Positions 8,736 to 17,642 are shown, counted from the stretch's first letter. The stretch: 64,000 bases of DNA from Novacetimonas pomaceti (GCF_003207955.1 NZ_NOXG01000005.1:1-64000), one strand, 5' to 3'. The notes: generated by a model from the sequence alone, not told the origin. A program made the numbers and translations.

Positions 8736-9611
8736 GTGATCAAACCCTTGAAAAAAGCCGTCCTTCCTGTTGCTGGAATGGGAACACGTTTCTTGCCAGC
8801 AACGAAATCGGTCCCCAAGGAGATGCTGCCGGTCGTCGACAGGCCGCTGATCCAGTACGCGATTGACGAAGCCCGCGAAGCCGGCATCGAGGAATTCTGC
8901 CTCGTGTCCAGCCGTGGCAAGGATTCGCTGATTGATTATTTCGACATTGCATTTGAGCTCGAAACCACGCTGAAGGCCCGTCACAAGACGTCCGCGCTGA
9001 AGGCCCTGGAACCGACCCGCGTCACGCCGGGATCGATGACCTCCGTCCGTCAGCAGGAACCGCTTGGCCTTGGCCATGCCATCTGGTGCGCCCGCAGCTT
9101 CATCGGCAACGACCCGTTCGCCATCCTGCTGCCTGACGACGTGGTGCAGAGCAAGACCTCCTGCCTCAAGCAGCTGGTCGACGTCTATAACCGCACGGGC
9201 GGCAACGTCGTGGCCGTCAGCGAGGTGCCGCGCGAAAAGACCGACCAGTACGGCATTCTCGACGTTGGCCACGACGATGGCAGGCTGGTGGAGGTCAAGG
9301 GACTGGTTGAAAAGCCGAAGCCCGAAGACGCCCCGTCCAACCTGTCGATCATCGGCCGCTACATCCTGACGGCTGACGTGCTGCCCCATCTCGCCAAGCT
9401 CGAAAAGGGCGCGGGCGGTGAAGTGCAGCTGACCGACGCCATGGCGAAGATGATCGGCCACGTGCCGTTCCACGGCTACCGCTACGAAGGCCGTCGCTTT
9501 GACTGCGGCAACAAGATCGGCTTCCTCGAAGCGCAGATCGCGTTCTCGCTGGCGCGCGAGGATCTGGCGGACGACGTGCGCGCGTTCCTCAAGTCCTATC
9601 AGGGTAAATAA
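8736..9611 (+). CDS. galU: UTP-glucose-1-phosphate uridylyltransferase GalU
   Basis: Makes UDP-glucose from UTP and glucose-1-phosphate, the donor for cellulose, exopolysaccharide and LPS sugars. The 291-residue protein begins with the canonical MIKPLKKAVLPVAGMGTRFL nucleotide-binding loop followed by TKSVPKEMLPVVDRPLIQYA, and has LPDDVVQ and GNKIGFLEA later. The GTG start is chosen because AAGG lies eight bases upstream and the protein then begins as in homologues; a GTG nine bases earlier would overlap its own ribosome site. The downstream phosphomutase (10 bases on) supplies glucose-1-phosphate, so the pair forms a UDP-glucose module. Confidence 0.96.
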   Translation: MIKPLKKAVLPVAGMGTRFLPATKSVPKEMLPVVDRPLIQYAIDEAREAGIEEFCLVSSRGKDSLIDYFDIAFELETTLKARHKTSALKALEPTRVTPGSMTSVRQQEPLGLGHAIWCARSFIGNDPFAILLPDDVVQSKTSCLKQLVDVYNRTGGNVVAVSEVPREKTDQYGILDVGHDDGRLVEVKGLVEKPKPEDAPSNLSIIGRYILTADVLPHLAKLEKGAGGEVQLTDAMAKMIGHVPFHGYRYEGRRFDCGNKIGFLEAQIAFSLAREDLADDVRAFLKSYQGK

Positions 9612-9620
9612 TCCTGCGTC

Positions 9621-11030
9621 ATGGCGTTCTGTCATCGCTTCGACCCGACAAGCCTGCGCGAATATGACATCCGCGGGGTTGTCGGGAAGACCCTGACGAC
9701 AGAGGACGCTTATGCCATCGGACGCACCTTTGGCAGCATCATCGCCAGAAATGGCGGCACCACCCTCGTGGTCGGGTATGATGGACGACTGTCCTCGCCC
9801 GTCCTTGAGGCCGCGGTGGTAAAGGGGGCGCGGGCCTCGGGGATGGACGTGATCCGCATGGGTCGCGGTCCCACGCCGATGCTGTATTTCGCCTCGACGA
9901 TGCTGAAGGCCGATGGCGCGATCATGGTCACCGGAAGCCATAATCCGCCGGATTATAATGGTTTCAAGATGATGCTCGCCAACAGGCCTTTTTTTGGCGG
10001 GCAGATCAGCGAGCTGGGCCACCTGTCCGAAACAGGCGACGTGGTGGCGCAGGCGACAGGCAGCGTCCGGACGGTTGACATCGCGCCCCGCTATGTCGAA
10101 CGCCTTCTGCAGGACTGGGACGGGGGCGAACGGCAGCTTCGCGTTGTCTGGGATAACGGCCATGGCGCGGCGGGGGAGGCCCTGTCGCTGCTGGTCCGGA
10201 AACTGCCGGGCGTTCATATTGTCCTCAATGGTGAAATTGACGGGCATTTTCCCGCCCATCATCCCGACCCCACCATTATCGGGAACCTGCAGCAGCTGAT
10301 CGCGGCTGTAAAAGCGGAGAATGCCGACCTTGGCATCGCCTTTGACGGGGATGCGGACCGGATCGGCGTCGTCGACAATACCGGACAGGTCCTGTGGGCC
10401 GATCAGCTTCTGGCGGTGCTGGCGCGTGATGTCCTGCGCGATCACGCAGGGGCTACGGTCATTGCCGATGTAAAGGCCAGCCAGGTTCTTTTTGACGCCG
10501 TGGATCAGGCGGGCGGCCATTCCGTGATGTGGGGATCGGGCCATTCCCTCATCAAGGCGAAGATGACTGAAACCGGCGCCGTGCTGGCGGGGGAAATGTC
10601 CGGCCATATCTTCTTTGCCGACAGATGGTATGGTTTTGACGATGCGCTGTATGCGGCGGTTCGCCTGCTTGGCATCGTCGCGCGCCTGTCCGGTCCGCTT
10701 TCGAATGTGCGCCGCGCGCTGCCGCATATGTTCAGCACGCCGGAACTGCGCTTTGACTGCGCCGACACGCGCAAATTCGATGTCGTCGCTGAAGTCGCGG
10801 CGCGCCTGCGCGAAAGCGGGGCGCGCGTGTCGCTGATTGATGGTGTCCGCGTCACCACCGATGACGGCTGGTGGCTGTTGCGTGCCTCCAACACGCAGGC
10901 AATGCTGGTGGCGCGTATCGAAAGCGGCACCCGAACGGGACTGGCGCGGCTGCAGGCCGAACTTGCGGCCCAACTGGCGGACTCAGGGGTGGACGCGCCT
11001 GACTTTCAGGGGGCAGACACCCGGCATTGA
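9621..11030 (+). CDS. Phosphomannomutase/phosphoglucomutase
   Basis: A 469-residue alpha-D-phosphohexomutase of the bifunctional PMM/PGM (AlgC) type. The active-site phosphoserine is in TGSHNPPDYNG (Ser106), the metal loop is DGDADR (242-247), the sugar-binding loop is GEMSGH, and the phosphate-binding tail is RASNTQAMLVARIE. It interconverts glucose-6-P/glucose-1-P and mannose-6-P/mannose-1-P; sequence alone cannot rank the two. Tight linkage to galU suggests supply of UDP-glucose, for example for cellulose or acetan-like polymers. Confidence 0.92.
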   Translation: MAFCHRFDPTSLREYDIRGVVGKTLTTEDAYAIGRTFGSIIARNGGTTLVVGYDGRLSSPVLEAAVVKGARASGMDVIRMGRGPTPMLYFASTMLKADGAIMVTGSHNPPDYNGFKMMLANRPFFGGQISELGHLSETGDVVAQATGSVRTVDIAPRYVERLLQDWDGGERQLRVVWDNGHGAAGEALSLLVRKLPGVHIVLNGEIDGHFPAHHPDPTIIGNLQQLIAAVKAENADLGIAFDGDADRIGVVDNTGQVLWADQLLAVLARDVLRDHAGATVIADVKASQVLFDAVDQAGGHSVMWGSGHSLIKAKMTETGAVLAGEMSGHIFFADRWYGFDDALYAAVRLLGIVARLSGPLSNVRRALPHMFSTPELRFDCADTRKFDVVAEVAARLRESGARVSLIDGVRVTTDDGWWLLRASNTQAMLVARIESGTRTGLARLQAELAAQLADSGVDAPDFQGADTRH

Positions 11031-11056
11031 CAGACGCGGCAGCCCGGTTTCGCGCT

Positions 11057-11085
11057 GTCATCCCGACATGACGGGGGCGTTTTTT
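11057..11085 (+). terminator. Possible weak terminator after the phosphohexomutase gene
   Basis: A short GTCAT/ATGAC stem (11057-11061 with 11068-11072), or alternatively CCCG/CGGG, precedes GGGGGCG and six T residues. The T tract is convincing but the stem is short. Confidence 0.35.
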
Positions 11086-11168
11086 GATTGAACCTGCCGT
11101 CAACGGGTTTAAAAGGCCCAAATTGGTCCAATATGGTACCCCAAGTTCCGATCGGGTTTATCCACCTC

Positions 11169-11354
11169 ATGACGGCATCCTCACCTTTCTGCTCATTCCT
11201 GGTACCGGGCCAGTATGTTTCCCACCCCGACCATCCGGAATGGGGCAGGGGACAGGTGCAGTCCGCCACGGGACGCCGGGTGGTGGTCATGTTCCCCCAT
11301 GCCGGAAAAGTCGCCTTTGACGCCATGGTCGTGCAACTGACGGTGCTGGACTGA
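11169..11354 (+). CDS. DUF3553 family small protein
   Basis: About 61 residues with the family core FLVPGQYVSHPDHPEWGRGQVQ followed by a beta-rich tail ending VVQLTVLD. DUF3553 proteins are small, SH3/Tudor-like proteins of unknown role common in alphaproteobacteria. The start is uncertain: an in-frame ATG at 11133 would add 12 residues and neither has a good ribosome site. It ends 12 bases before moaA, so they are probably co-transcribed. Confidence 0.72.
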   Translation: MTASSPFCSFLVPGQYVSHPDHPEWGRGQVQSATGRRVVVMFPHAGKVAFDAMVVQLTVLD

Positions 11355-11366
11355 TTGGAACGCCTC

Positions 11367-12383
11367 ATGAATCGTCCTTTTCTGGATTCCTTTGGCCGGG
11401 CAGTCACCTACCTGCGTGCCTCGGTCACGGATCGATGCGACATGCGGTGCCTGTACTGCATGGCGGAGGAAATGACCTTCCTGCCCAAGCCCGAAATCCT
11501 GTCCTTTGACGAACTGGAACGCATCTGCGGGGCGTTTATCCATAATGGCGTGCGGCGACTGCGCATAACGGGGGGGGAGCCCCTGGTCCGTCGCGATGTC
11601 ATGTCCTTCTTCGCGGCGATGGGGGAATGGCTGAAACGTCCACGCGATGAAGCCCATCTCGATGAACTGACATTGACGACCAATGGCAGCCGGCTTGGTG
11701 AATTCGCCGAACCGCTTTACGCGGCCGGGGTGCGACGCATCAATGTAAGCATGGATTCACTGGATCCGGAGCGTTTCCGGACCATCACGCGACGCGGGAA
11801 ACTGGAAAAGACGCTCGACGGCATTCGCGCCGCGCGAAAGGCTGGCCTGAAAATCCGCATCAACACCGTCGCCATGGCGGGCCTGAATGACGACGAATTC
11901 GATGACATGCTTGCATGGTGCGGACAGATCGGGGCGGATCTCTGCCTGATCGAGACCATGCCGATGGGCGAAACCGGCGATGACCGGCAGAACCGCTATC
12001 TGCCCCTTGATCGCGTGCGCGCCGACCTTCAGCGTCGCTGGACGCTGGAACCGCTGACCTATCGCACTGGCGGCCCGGCCCGGTACGCACGCGTGGCCGA
12101 AACGGGGCAGAAAATCGGCTTCATCACGCCCATGAGCCATAATTTCTGCGAAAGCTGCAACCGGGTGCGCCTGTCCTGCACGGGCCAGCTTTACTCCTGC
12201 CTGGGGCATGAGGGGGCAAGCGACCTGCGCGGCCCCCTGCGTGCCGGGATGGATGATGAGGGGATCATCCGGCTGGTCCAGTCCGCGATCAGGCGCAAGC
12301 CCAAAGGGCATGATTTCATGCTCGACCGTCCCGCCGACGACCCTGCGCGCATCGCACGGCACATGAGCGTGACCGGCGGCTAG
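11367..12383 (+). CDS. moaA: GTP 3',8-cyclase MoaA
   Basis: Radical-SAM enzyme for the first step of molybdenum cofactor synthesis, converting GTP to 3',8-cyclo-GTP for MoaC. It has 338 residues with the N-terminal cluster CDMRCLYC (Cys24, 28, 31), a C-terminal cluster in NFCESCNRVRLSC, and the conserved terminal Gly-Gly that takes part in activation. The ATG is preferred over a TTG 12 bases earlier because GGAA lies just upstream of it. MoaC (47.2 kb) and MoeA (33 kb) are at separate loci. Confidence 0.95.
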   Translation: MNRPFLDSFGRAVTYLRASVTDRCDMRCLYCMAEEMTFLPKPEILSFDELERICGAFIHNGVRRLRITGGEPLVRRDVMSFFAAMGEWLKRPRDEAHLDELTLTTNGSRLGEFAEPLYAAGVRRINVSMDSLDPERFRTITRRGKLEKTLDGIRAARKAGLKIRINTVAMAGLNDDEFDDMLAWCGQIGADLCLIETMPMGETGDDRQNRYLPLDRVRADLQRRWTLEPLTYRTGGPARYARVAETGQKIGFITPMSHNFCESCNRVRLSCTGQLYSCLGHEGASDLRGPLRAGMDDEGIIRLVQSAIRRKPKGHDFMLDRPADDPARIARHMSVTGG

Positions 12384-12390
12384 GTTCCCG

Positions 12391-13278
12391 TTACTCCCCG
12401 TGGCGCAGGGCGTCCTCCAGCGGGGTCGTAAACTGTCCGGGGCGAAGGGGACGGGGCTGGGTTTCCGCCGGCGCCCACCCGGTCATGATCGCCATGTGCA
12501 ATGGCATTACCACGTTGCCATTTTCATCACGCGGCAGGCGCGCCAGCGCGGCGGGAAACAGGCTGGCGGGCGGACAGGCACGATGCCGCCGGGCCAGCGC
12601 ATTGGTCTCGCCCGCGTCGCGCAGGTCCCGCAGCAGGGCGAATGGCGAACGGTAGGCCAGATCAAGGACGTCCGAATCGGCAACAGGCAATGCGAATCCG
12701 GCACGCTGCAACAATGCCGCGCAATCGCGCAGGCCGGGAAATGGCGACACGCGCACCGATGCCCCGCCCAGAAGGTCATGTTCCGCGGCCGTCAATGCCT
12801 GCCGCAGTTCCGCAAGGGTCGGCAGGATTGGCATGGACGCCAGGAACAGCCCGTCCGGCCGCAGGATATCGCGGATCTGCGCCAGCGTTCCCGGCAGGTC
12901 ATTGACCCAGTGCAGCGACAGGTTGGCGACGACCAGATCGAACGTTCCCGTGCCAAACGGCAGCCATTCCTCGTCCATGCAGACACTCGGGCAGGCATTC
13001 GGGCCGCTTTCGCTGGCACACAGCACGGGGGAGATATCGGTGGAGATAACCTCCATCCCGCGCGCATGAAGCAACGGGGCGACAACGCCACGGCCGCCGA
13101 TATCGAGCGCATGCGAAAACCGATGGGTCGTATCGTCCAGCCGGTCCACAAGCCGCTCCGCCGCGGCGTCCAGAATCGGTCGCACGCGCTCCATCCCTGC
13201 GGATGCGCGATCGCGGTGCAGTCGTACGACATGGCGATCAAAAATTACCGGCGTTTCCATGACATTGATGTGGGCCAT
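12391..13278 (-). CDS. SAM-dependent methyltransferase (BioC/NDUFAF5-like)
   Basis: A 295-residue class I methyltransferase. The region HALDIGGRGVVAPLL corresponds to the SAM-binding motif, followed by EVISTDISP and LVVANLSLHWVNDLPGTLAQIRDILRPDGLF, which strongly resembles the BioC/NDUFAF5 group. NDUFAF5 homologues hydroxylate a complex I arginine; BioC methylates malonyl-ACP. A clearer BioC domain sits at 30.8 kb beside the biotin genes, so this copy is more likely the NDUFAF5-type protein. The glycine motif is atypical (DIGGRG rather than DLGCGTG), which fits the NDUFAF5 group. The start may instead be Met7. It is divergent from comF by about 30 bases. Confidence 0.8.
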   Translation of the reverse strand: MAHINVMETPVIFDRHVVRLHRDRASAGMERVRPILDAAAERLVDRLDDTTHRFSHALDIGGRGVVAPLLHARGMEVISTDISPVLCASESGPNACPSVCMDEEWLPFGTGTFDLVVANLSLHWVNDLPGTLAQIRDILRPDGLFLASMPILPTLAELRQALTAAEHDLLGGASVRVSPFPGLRDCAALLQRAGFALPVADSDVLDLAYRSPFALLRDLRDAGETNALARRHRACPPASLFPAALARLPRDENGNVVMPLHMAIMTGWAPAETQPRPLRPGQFTTPLEDALRHGE

Positions 13279-13307
13279 CCGCTATCATCTGCCAAGAACA
13301 CCATCAC

Positions 13308-14102
13308 GTGAACGTCCGGTCCCTCATGTCCCGTGTCCCCGGCTTCCTCATGCCACACCTGCGCAATGCCGGCCGTGCGGCGCTGGACCTGATCCTGCCG
13401 CCACATTGCCTGTCCTGTGGTGTCGAGGTGGAACAGCCCGGACATGTCTGTCCCGACTGCTTTGGCAGTCTTCACCTGATCGGCCATCCATCGTGCCGGA
13501 AATGCGGCGTGCCTTTCACATCCGAAGCCGCGGCCGGAACGGACAGGCTTTGCGCCGGATGCCTGCATGATCCCCCGCCATGGGACGAAGGACGGGCGCC
13601 GCTGGTTTATGACGAAGGGTCGCGCCGCCTGATCCTTGGCCTCAAATATGGGGACCGGACCGAAAACGCGGCACTTCTGGCGCGTTACATGTATCAGGCC
13701 GGCCGCGACATGCTGGGCCCGGACGTCATTCTGGTGCCTGTTCCGCTGCATCGCTGGCGGCTGTTCAGGCGACGCTACAACCAGTCCGCGCTTCTTGCCC
13801 ATGAACTGGCGCGCATGGGGGGCTGCTCGCACTGGCCGGACGCCCTGCGCAGGATTCGCCATACCCGCCCGCTGGGACGACTGAGCCGTGCCGAACGGCA
13901 GGAGGTCCTGGCCGGGGCGATCACCCTTCGCACACGCAGGGCATCCAGGGTGCAGGGAAAACATGTCGTCATGGTGGACGATGTCATGACCACGGGCAGC
14001 ACGCTTGGCACCTGCGTCAGGGTACTACGCGCCTGTGGCGCCGCACGCATTGACGTGCTGTGCGCCGCCCGGGTCTGCCCATCGGGGGAGGGGCATCCAT
14101 GA
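13308..14102 (+). CDS. comF: ComF family phosphoribosyltransferase-like protein
   Basis: A 264-residue protein with an N-terminal zinc-binding region (CLSCGVEVEQPGHVCPDC and CRKCG...CAGC) followed by a type I phosphoribosyltransferase fold with PRPP loop VVMVDDVMTTGST. ComF/GntX proteins are linked to DNA uptake and processing of transported single strands; catalytic activity is not established. GTG start. The stop overlaps a 21-codon ORF, and grxC lies about 95 bases on. Confidence 0.9.
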   Translation: MNVRSLMSRVPGFLMPHLRNAGRAALDLILPPHCLSCGVEVEQPGHVCPDCFGSLHLIGHPSCRKCGVPFTSEAAAGTDRLCAGCLHDPPPWDEGRAPLVYDEGSRRLILGLKYGDRTENAALLARYMYQAGRDMLGPDVILVPVPLHRWRLFRRRYNQSALLAHELARMGGCSHWPDALRRIRHTRPLGRLSRAERQEVLAGAITLRTRRASRVQGKHVVMVDDVMTTGSTLGTCVRVLRACGAARIDVLCAARVCPSGEGHP

Positions 14103-14164
14103 CGCATACGGTTTCATTACCCCCCACCGGCGCGACATGGCATTATGCCCTCAACCTGTTGTAG
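14099..14164 (+). CDS. Possible 21-codon small ORF coupled to comF
   Basis: An ATG overlapping the comF stop as ATGA, preceded by GGGGAGGGG, opens a 21-codon frame ending at TAG. The peptide starts MTHTVSLPPTGATWHY and has no recognisable domain. The good ribosome site is the only support; it may be fortuitous within the comF tail. Confidence 0.22.
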   Translation: MTHTVSLPPTGATWHYALNLL

Positions 14165-14197
14165 ACACGGGATTGATCCCTCAGCTGAAAGCTTCCC

Positions 14198-14458
14198 ATG
14201 CCTGAAATCGAGATATATACCCAGCCTGGCTGCCCCTATTGCGTGCGCGCCGTCCGGCTTCTGCAATCAAAAGGCGTTCCGTTCGAGGAAATAACGGCCC
14301 TGCACGGCACGCAGGCCCGCAGGACGGCAGTCGAGCGTTCGGGGGGACATACGACGATGCCGCAGGTTTTCGTGGATGGAAAATTCATCGGTGGATGTGA
14401 TGACATAATGGCACTCGACCGTGCGGGAAAACTTGACCCACTGCTGGGTGCTGGCTGA
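14198..14458 (+). CDS. grxC: Glutaredoxin 3 (GrxC)
   Basis: An 86-residue dithiol glutaredoxin with active site CPYC (12-15), the cis-proline TMPQVFVDGKFIGG and the GGCDDIMAL glutathione-binding loop. It reduces protein disulphides and glutathione mixed disulphides in the cytoplasm. It is followed 30 bases later by the DUF1178 gene, a pairing frequent in alphaproteobacteria and probably an operon with comF. Confidence 0.95.
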   Translation: MPEIEIYTQPGCPYCVRAVRLLQSKGVPFEEITALHGTQARRTAVERSGGHTTMPQVFVDGKFIGGCDDIMALDRAGKLDPLLGAG

Positions 14459-14488
14459 GCACGCCGCTTCGGACAGGGAAAAAATCAC

Positions 14489-14944
14489 ATGATTCTCTAC
14501 CGCCTGCGATGCGAGGGAGAGCATGAATTCGAAGGATGGTTTCCAGACAGCACCAGCTTTGAGCGTCAGGCTGAACTGGGATTGCTGTCATGTCCGCAAT
14601 GTGGCGGCGCGAAAGTCACCCGTGCCCTGATGGCGCCCGCCATCCGTCGCACGGGCAGGGATGCAACGCCTGTCGCGGCCCCCGCGATGGCCGCGACGCC
14701 CCATGGTGACGATGGGTCATTACCCGACGCGGCGATGGCTCTGTTGCAAAAAATACGCGGTGTCATCGAAGAGCATTGCGTGAATGCTGGGGAGCGGTTT
14801 GCGCAGGAGGCGCTGAAAATGCATCGTGGGGAAACGCAGCCTGCGGGAATTTATGGCACCATGACCGAAGATGAACGTGAAATGCTGGACGACGAAGGGG
14901 TAGAGGTACTGGCCATCCCCTGGGTCAGACCTGCCGACAGCTGA
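14489..14944 (+). CDS. DUF1178 family protein
   Basis: A 151-residue protein with the family start MILYRLRCEGEHEFEGWF and a CPQCGG zinc-ribbon-like pair (about 35-38), then a low-complexity Ala-rich linker and the conserved C-terminus GIYGTMTEDEREMLDDEGVE. Only one CxxC plus Cys8 are available for metal. Function is unknown. Neighbours are grxC upstream and an exported DUF2147 protein downstream. Confidence 0.88.
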   Translation: MILYRLRCEGEHEFEGWFPDSTSFERQAELGLLSCPQCGGAKVTRALMAPAIRRTGRDATPVAAPAMAATPHGDDGSLPDAAMALLQKIRGVIEEHCVNAGERFAQEALKMHRGETQPAGIYGTMTEDEREMLDDEGVEVLAIPWVRPADS

Positions 14945-15009
14945 GACGGGGAACGCTCTTGCTTCGTATCCAGGCATGTTACGCGGCGCACGACCAAGGG
15001 GAGGGATTC

Positions 15010-15549
15010 ATGTGCGAAACGACAGGACTGACCGGACAGCTCGGTCAGTCCCACACCGTCAGGCGCATCACGGCGCGCGCGATGTCCGCCATTGCCGGGC
15101 GGGCGCTACTGGCGCTGGCGCTGGTGGCAGGGCTGGCCCGCGCGATCCCGTCCGCTGACGCCGCGCCATCGTCGGACGCGGCGGAAATTCTGGGGGAGTG
15201 GGAAACCAAGGATCATGACGGCGTTTTCCGGATCATGAAATGTGGCTCCGAAATCTGCGGCGACCTGGTGGGACTGAGTTACACGAAGGACGTTCCAAAG
15301 GATCATGCCGGACATTCGGAATGCGGGCTGCGGATGCTGACCGGCTTCACCCCCGACCCGCAGGATGCCGGACACTGGAACGGCCATATCCTTGATCCCG
15401 ACAGCGGTCACGTCTATCACGCGCGAATCTGGGTTTCATCATCGGGCGCGCTGAAACTACGGGGGTTCGTGGCGGTTCCGCTGTTTGGTGAAACGGAAAC
15501 CTGGACCCGCTTTACCGGCAGGATCGGGCCGGAATGCCGCCTGCCCTGA
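15010..15549 (+). CDS. Exported DUF2147 family protein
   Basis: About 179 residues. A long basic N-terminus precedes a hydrophobic signal segment (AIAGRALLALALVAGLARA) with likely cleavage near SADA, so the mature protein is periplasmic. The mature part, EILGEWETKDHDGVFRIMKC, carries two cysteines (KCGSEICG) and matches DUF2147, a lipocalin-like beta fold of unknown function. The start is chosen for the strong AAGGGGAGGGA just upstream; ATG 15081 would give a more ordinary signal peptide. Confidence 0.82.
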   Translation: MCETTGLTGQLGQSHTVRRITARAMSAIAGRALLALALVAGLARAIPSADAAPSSDAAEILGEWETKDHDGVFRIMKCGSEICGDLVGLSYTKDVPKDHAGHSECGLRMLTGFTPDPQDAGHWNGHILDPDSGHVYHARIWVSSSGALKLRGFVAVPLFGETETWTRFTGRIGPECRLP

Positions 15550-15592
15550 ACGGGCCGTTTTCAAAACCTGTGCTGGGGATATTTAAAATTCG

Positions 15593-16831
15593 ATGAAGTC
15601 CAATCTTACCCGTCGTGCCGTTATCGCGGGACTGGCCATGGCAGGGACGCCAGCCCTGTCACGCAGGGCGGCCGCCGAACTGCCGCAGCCGCCACATTCG
15701 CGGACCATCTGTTACATCGGCGGATATACGCAGCATGGCCCGCCGGGTGGCAGCGGCAACGGTCAGGGGATTTCAGTGTTCGAAATGAACACCGACAATG
15801 GCAGCCTGTCGCCACTGATGACCTATGTCGATATCGCCAGCCCTTCCTTCCTCGTCATTTCGCAGGATTCGCGCTATCTTTACGCACTGAGCGAAATTGA
15901 CGATTTCAATGCCAATCACGAAGGGTGCGTGACCGCGTTTTCGGTCAACCGCAAGAGCGGTGAGCTGACCAAGATCAATGTCATGCGTTCCGGCGGGGCC
16001 GTTCCCGCCCATCTGAGCATCCATCATTCGGGCAAGTATGTCATGGTCGCCAATTACATGGGCGGCAGCGTCGGCATCCTGCCCATCCGTCCCGACGGGG
16101 GACTGGGCGATCCTACCGACGTGGTCAAGAACACCGGTCCGCGGATGCCTGATCGTGCCAGCGACAATCCGCCGGGCAATTTCGCGGTCAGCGACCATTC
16201 CGGATCCCACGTGCACATGGTCGCATCCGACCCCAGCGGGCGATTCGTGCTGGCGTGCGATGCCGGACTGGATCGCGTCTATGTCTGGACGCTGGACCTG
16301 CATACGGGACGCCTGATCCCGGCCGCAAAGGCGCCATTCATCAACATGACCCCCGGTTCCGCCCCCCGTCATTTCGCCTTCAACGAGAAGGGGACCATGA
16401 TCTACATCCTGGGCGAACAGGATTCAAAGGTGGTTGCGGCCACCTTCAATGCCCAGACGGGTGAAATCGTCCCGCAGCAGACCGTAAGCACCGTCACCCC
16501 GCATTTCCGCGGCAGCAGCCTTGCGGCGGGCATCCTGCTGTCGCCCAATGGACGGTATCTTTATGTCTCCAACCGCCTGGGTGATTCGCTGGCCAGTTTC
16601 CACGTCAATGACGACGGGACGCTCAACCTGGTCGACGAAATCTGGATGCATGCGGATTACGGACGTTCGATGATGTTCGACCCCACGGGGTCGTTCCTGT
16701 TCTGCGCCAACCAGCGCAGCGATTCCGTCACGTCGTTCCGTGTCAACGCGGCAACAGGTGAGCTGCAGTTTACATGGAATTTCACTCCTGTCGGCAGCCC
16801 CACCACCTTCGCCTTCCTCAATACGATCTGA
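15593..16831 (+). CDS. Lactonase family beta-propeller protein (6-phosphogluconolactonase-like), Tat-exported
   Basis: A 412-residue protein of the lactonase (Pgl, seven-bladed propeller) family; repeats such as GKYVMVANYMGGSVGILPI, GRFVLACDAGLDRVYVW and GRYLYVSNRLGDSLASF are blade motifs. The N-terminus TRRAVIAGLAMAG with a following Ala-rich stretch looks like a twin-arginine signal, which predicts folded export to the periplasm. Cytoplasmic Pgl homologues hydrolyse 6-phosphogluconolactone. A periplasmic copy in an acetic acid bacterium could act on sugar lactones made by membrane dehydrogenases, but that is inference. Confidence 0.85.
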   Translation: MKSNLTRRAVIAGLAMAGTPALSRRAAAELPQPPHSRTICYIGGYTQHGPPGGSGNGQGISVFEMNTDNGSLSPLMTYVDIASPSFLVISQDSRYLYALSEIDDFNANHEGCVTAFSVNRKSGELTKINVMRSGGAVPAHLSIHHSGKYVMVANYMGGSVGILPIRPDGGLGDPTDVVKNTGPRMPDRASDNPPGNFAVSDHSGSHVHMVASDPSGRFVLACDAGLDRVYVWTLDLHTGRLIPAAKAPFINMTPGSAPRHFAFNEKGTMIYILGEQDSKVVAATFNAQTGEIVPQQTVSTVTPHFRGSSLAAGILLSPNGRYLYVSNRLGDSLASFHVNDDGTLNLVDEIWMHADYGRSMMFDPTGSFLFCANQRSDSVTSFRVNAATGELQFTWNFTPVGSPTTFAFLNTI

Positions 16832-16839
16832 CCCCGCGA

Positions 16840-16870
16840 CCGGCTTCCCTCCGTTCAGGCGGGAAGCCGG
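16840..16870. terminator. Strong hairpin between convergent lactonase and ubiG genes
   Basis: CCGGCTTCCC (16840-16849) and GGGAAGCCGG (16861-16870) are perfect 10-bp arms around an 11-base loop. No T tract follows on either strand. Its place between two convergent stops suggests a shared transcript-end structure. Confidence 0.5.
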
Positions 16871-16892
16871 ATGCGCCGAAACCCTCCGGTGG

Positions 16893-17642
16893 TCAGTCGC
16901 GGACAAGCTGCGCGATGTAATTGACGCCGAGGTCGCGGCTTTCGCGCCATCCGCCAAGGCCGGGCACCATGCCTGCGATATCGGCGATCCGCAGTCCCGC
17001 ATGCACCGCGTATCCGCCCAGTTCGGACGGCGTGATGAATTTGCGCCATTCATGGGTGCCGACCGGCAGCAGGCGCAGGACGTATTCCGCCCCGATCTTG
17101 GCCATCGCCAGCGAACGCAGGGTGCGGTTCATGGTCGAAACGATGATCGTGCCACCCGGATTCAGCATTGTCGCCAGCATCTGCAAAAATGCAGCCGGAT
17201 CAGTGACATGCTCGATGACTTCCAGCGCGGAAATCACGTCGAACCGTGCGCCTTCGGCACACAGGTCCTCCGCGCTGCCGCAACGGTAGGACAGCGGTCC
17301 GCTCCCTTCGGGCAGGGGATGGTGGCGCAGGTGCTGCCGGCCTGCGGTAATCGCGGCACTGGATGCATCCAGCCCCGTCACGTCAAATCCGGCCCGGGCG
17401 AACGCCTCGCTCGCAAGGCCGGCGCCACAGCCGATATCCAGCAGCCTGCGCGCCACCCCATGCCCGTCAAGGGGCGGGGGAAGGTGGGCCAGCGACCATC
17501 CGATACGCAGTTCATTCATGGCGTGCAGGGGGCGCATCGGACCCGCCGGATCCCACCACCGGTCAGCCAGTTCGCTGAAACGCGCGATCTCGGACGGGGA
17601 GACCGAACCCGGCCCCGGGGCTGACGAATCGTGAAGCTGCAT
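16893..17642 (-). CDS. ubiG: Ubiquinone biosynthesis O-methyltransferase UbiG
   Basis: Catalyses both O-methylations in ubiquinone synthesis. The 249-residue protein has the typical start EIARFSELADRWWDPAGPMRPLHAMN, SAM-binding motif LLDIGCGAGLASEAFARAG, and FDVISALEVIEHVTDPAAFL. The ATG is chosen because AGGAAAGG lies nine bases upstream; a longer frame to 17780 crosses the promoter region shared with lysC. Divergent from lysC, as often seen in alphaproteobacteria. Confidence 0.95.
   Translation of the reverse strand: MQLHDSSAPGPGSVSPSEIARFSELADRWWDPAGPMRPLHAMNELRIGWSLAHLPPPLDGHGVARRLLDIGCGAGLASEAFARAGFDVTGLDASSAAITAGRQHLRHHPLPEGSGPLSYRCGSAEDLCAEGARFDVISALEVIEHVTDPAAFLQMLATMLNPGGTIIVSTMNRTLRSLAMAKIGAEYVLRLLPVGTHEWRKFITPSELGGYAVHAGLRIADIAGMVPGLGGWRESRDLGVNYIAQLVRD

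Noticed and set aside
8715..10973. A 752-codon open frame on the minus strand opposite galU and the phosphohexomutase gene
   Set aside because: It has low-complexity composition, no ribosome site or domain, and mirrors two convincing genes; long antisense frames are expected in GC-rich DNA.
16740..17624. A 294-codon plus-strand frame opposite ubiG
   Set aside because: It is the complement of a clear UbiG gene, has no recognisable domain and runs across a convergent terminator.
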